Origin: JAKFEW01 sp036675505
GTDB lineage: Bacteria; Cyanobacteriota; Sericytochromatia; S15B-MN24; JAQBPE01
Direction of reading: 5' to 3'
Length of the DNA: 6,158 nucleotides
Assembly: GCA_036675505.1 (NCBI GenBank)
Contig: JAKFEW010000038.1
Location: 1 to 6,158, forward strand
The translations under genes and the position numbers were made by a program. This document shows, in pieces, positions 5,967-6,158 of the stretch. Position 1 is the stretch's first letter, and each line of letters starts with the position of its first letter. Below the pieces are notes generated by a model that was not told the origin of the DNA, searched no databases, and saw only the letters and a program-made list of their open reading frames with translations.

Positions 5967-6034
5967 ATCGGTTTCCGTTGGAATCAGTGATCGCTTTGCG
6001 TCGGAATCGGTGATCGCCTTGGCTCGGAATACGC
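5966..6034 (+). repeat. Three tandem 23-bp repeat units (rest of the split array)
   Basis: Units at 5966-5988, 5989-6011 and 6012-6034 follow each other without gaps; each starts GATCG and contains GGAAT near its end. With 3519-3541 they form a four-unit array interrupted by the IS21. The last unit is most diverged after GGAAT (6026-6030). Such contiguous imperfect repeats resemble the transposase-binding ends of IS21-like elements. Confidence 0.8.
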
Positions 6035-6158
6035 ACGAGGGCCAGAGCGCCGTCGACCGCGCCGAGGTGATGTTGAAGAGCAAGGACGCGGCGGTGCGGG
6101 CGCGCGGCGAGGTGCTGCTCGGCTGGGGCAAGGCGTTCCTCGCGCTCTACGAGATGAT
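6031..6158 (+). CDS. Partial coding sequence of unknown function, cut by window edge
   Basis: One + strand frame is open from 5968 to the right edge. From 6031 on, nearly every codon ends in G or C, as in the real genes here, and the product looks like a soluble helical protein: THEGQSAVDRAEVMLKSKDA, then AVRARGEVLLGWGKAFLALY. Before 6031 the frame runs through the repeat array and loses this bias. The first ATG is at 6070 and has no good ribosome binding site; GTG at 6010 lies inside the array. The gene may therefore have lost its 5' end to the mobile element, or it may start at 6070. I do not recognise the family, and it does not look like an IstA N-terminus. Confidence 0.45.

Noticed and set aside
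3454..6034. Regularly spaced repeats resembling a CRISPR array
   Set aside because: The 23-bp units are contiguous with no spacers, imperfect, appear in both orientations, and sit beside IS21 tips; no cas genes are present.
3443..6036. Outer repeats (3454-3505 and 5966-6034) as the true ends of the intact IS21
   Set aside because: Their outer edges have no matching TGT tips or flanking duplication, whereas 3543-5960 has colinear tips and TCGCTG on both sides.

Overview
This window is an island of nested bacterial insertion sequences. I see no complete non-transposon gene in it. The DNA is very GC-rich, and the real genes use G or C at almost every third codon position. That points to a high-GC bacterium; a planctomycete, acidobacterium, myxobacterium or proteobacterium would all fit, and nothing here decides between them.

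Layout, left to right. (1) From about 1 to 2768 lies a full IS66-type gene set on the + strand: tnpA (186-551), tnpB (545-928) and tnpC (925-2556), each overlapping the next. A perfect hairpin precedes tnpA. The right tip is probably near 2768; the left tip lies at or just outside the window edge. (2) Positions 2769-2864 hold about 100 bases I cannot assign. (3) From 2865 to 3423 is the broken left end of an IS21-family element on the - strand: the first 127 codons of istA, its leader, and three terminal repeats ending at a TGT tip. (4) From 3424 to 3542 are orphan terminal repeats of another IS21-like element, in two opposed sets. (5) From 3543 to 5960 is a complete, apparently intact 2418-bp IS21-family element on the + strand. 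It has matched TGT...ACA ends, a 6-bp target duplication (TCGCTG), istA (3650-5134) and istB (5127-5915). (6) From 5966 to 6034 the repeat array split by that insertion continues. (7) From about 6031 to the right edge runs an open frame with strong coding character, cut off by the window.

The genes form two independent transposition machines. In the IS66 unit, TnpC is the DDE transposase and TnpA and TnpB are its accessory proteins. In the IS21 unit, IstA is the DDE transposase and IstB its AAA+ ATPase partner. The clearest result is the order of events: a 23-bp-period array existed first and the intact IS21 then inserted into it. Removing the element and one copy of TCGCTG restores the 23-bp period exactly. 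I found no cargo, defence, CRISPR or metabolic genes, and no evidence of a new biological system.
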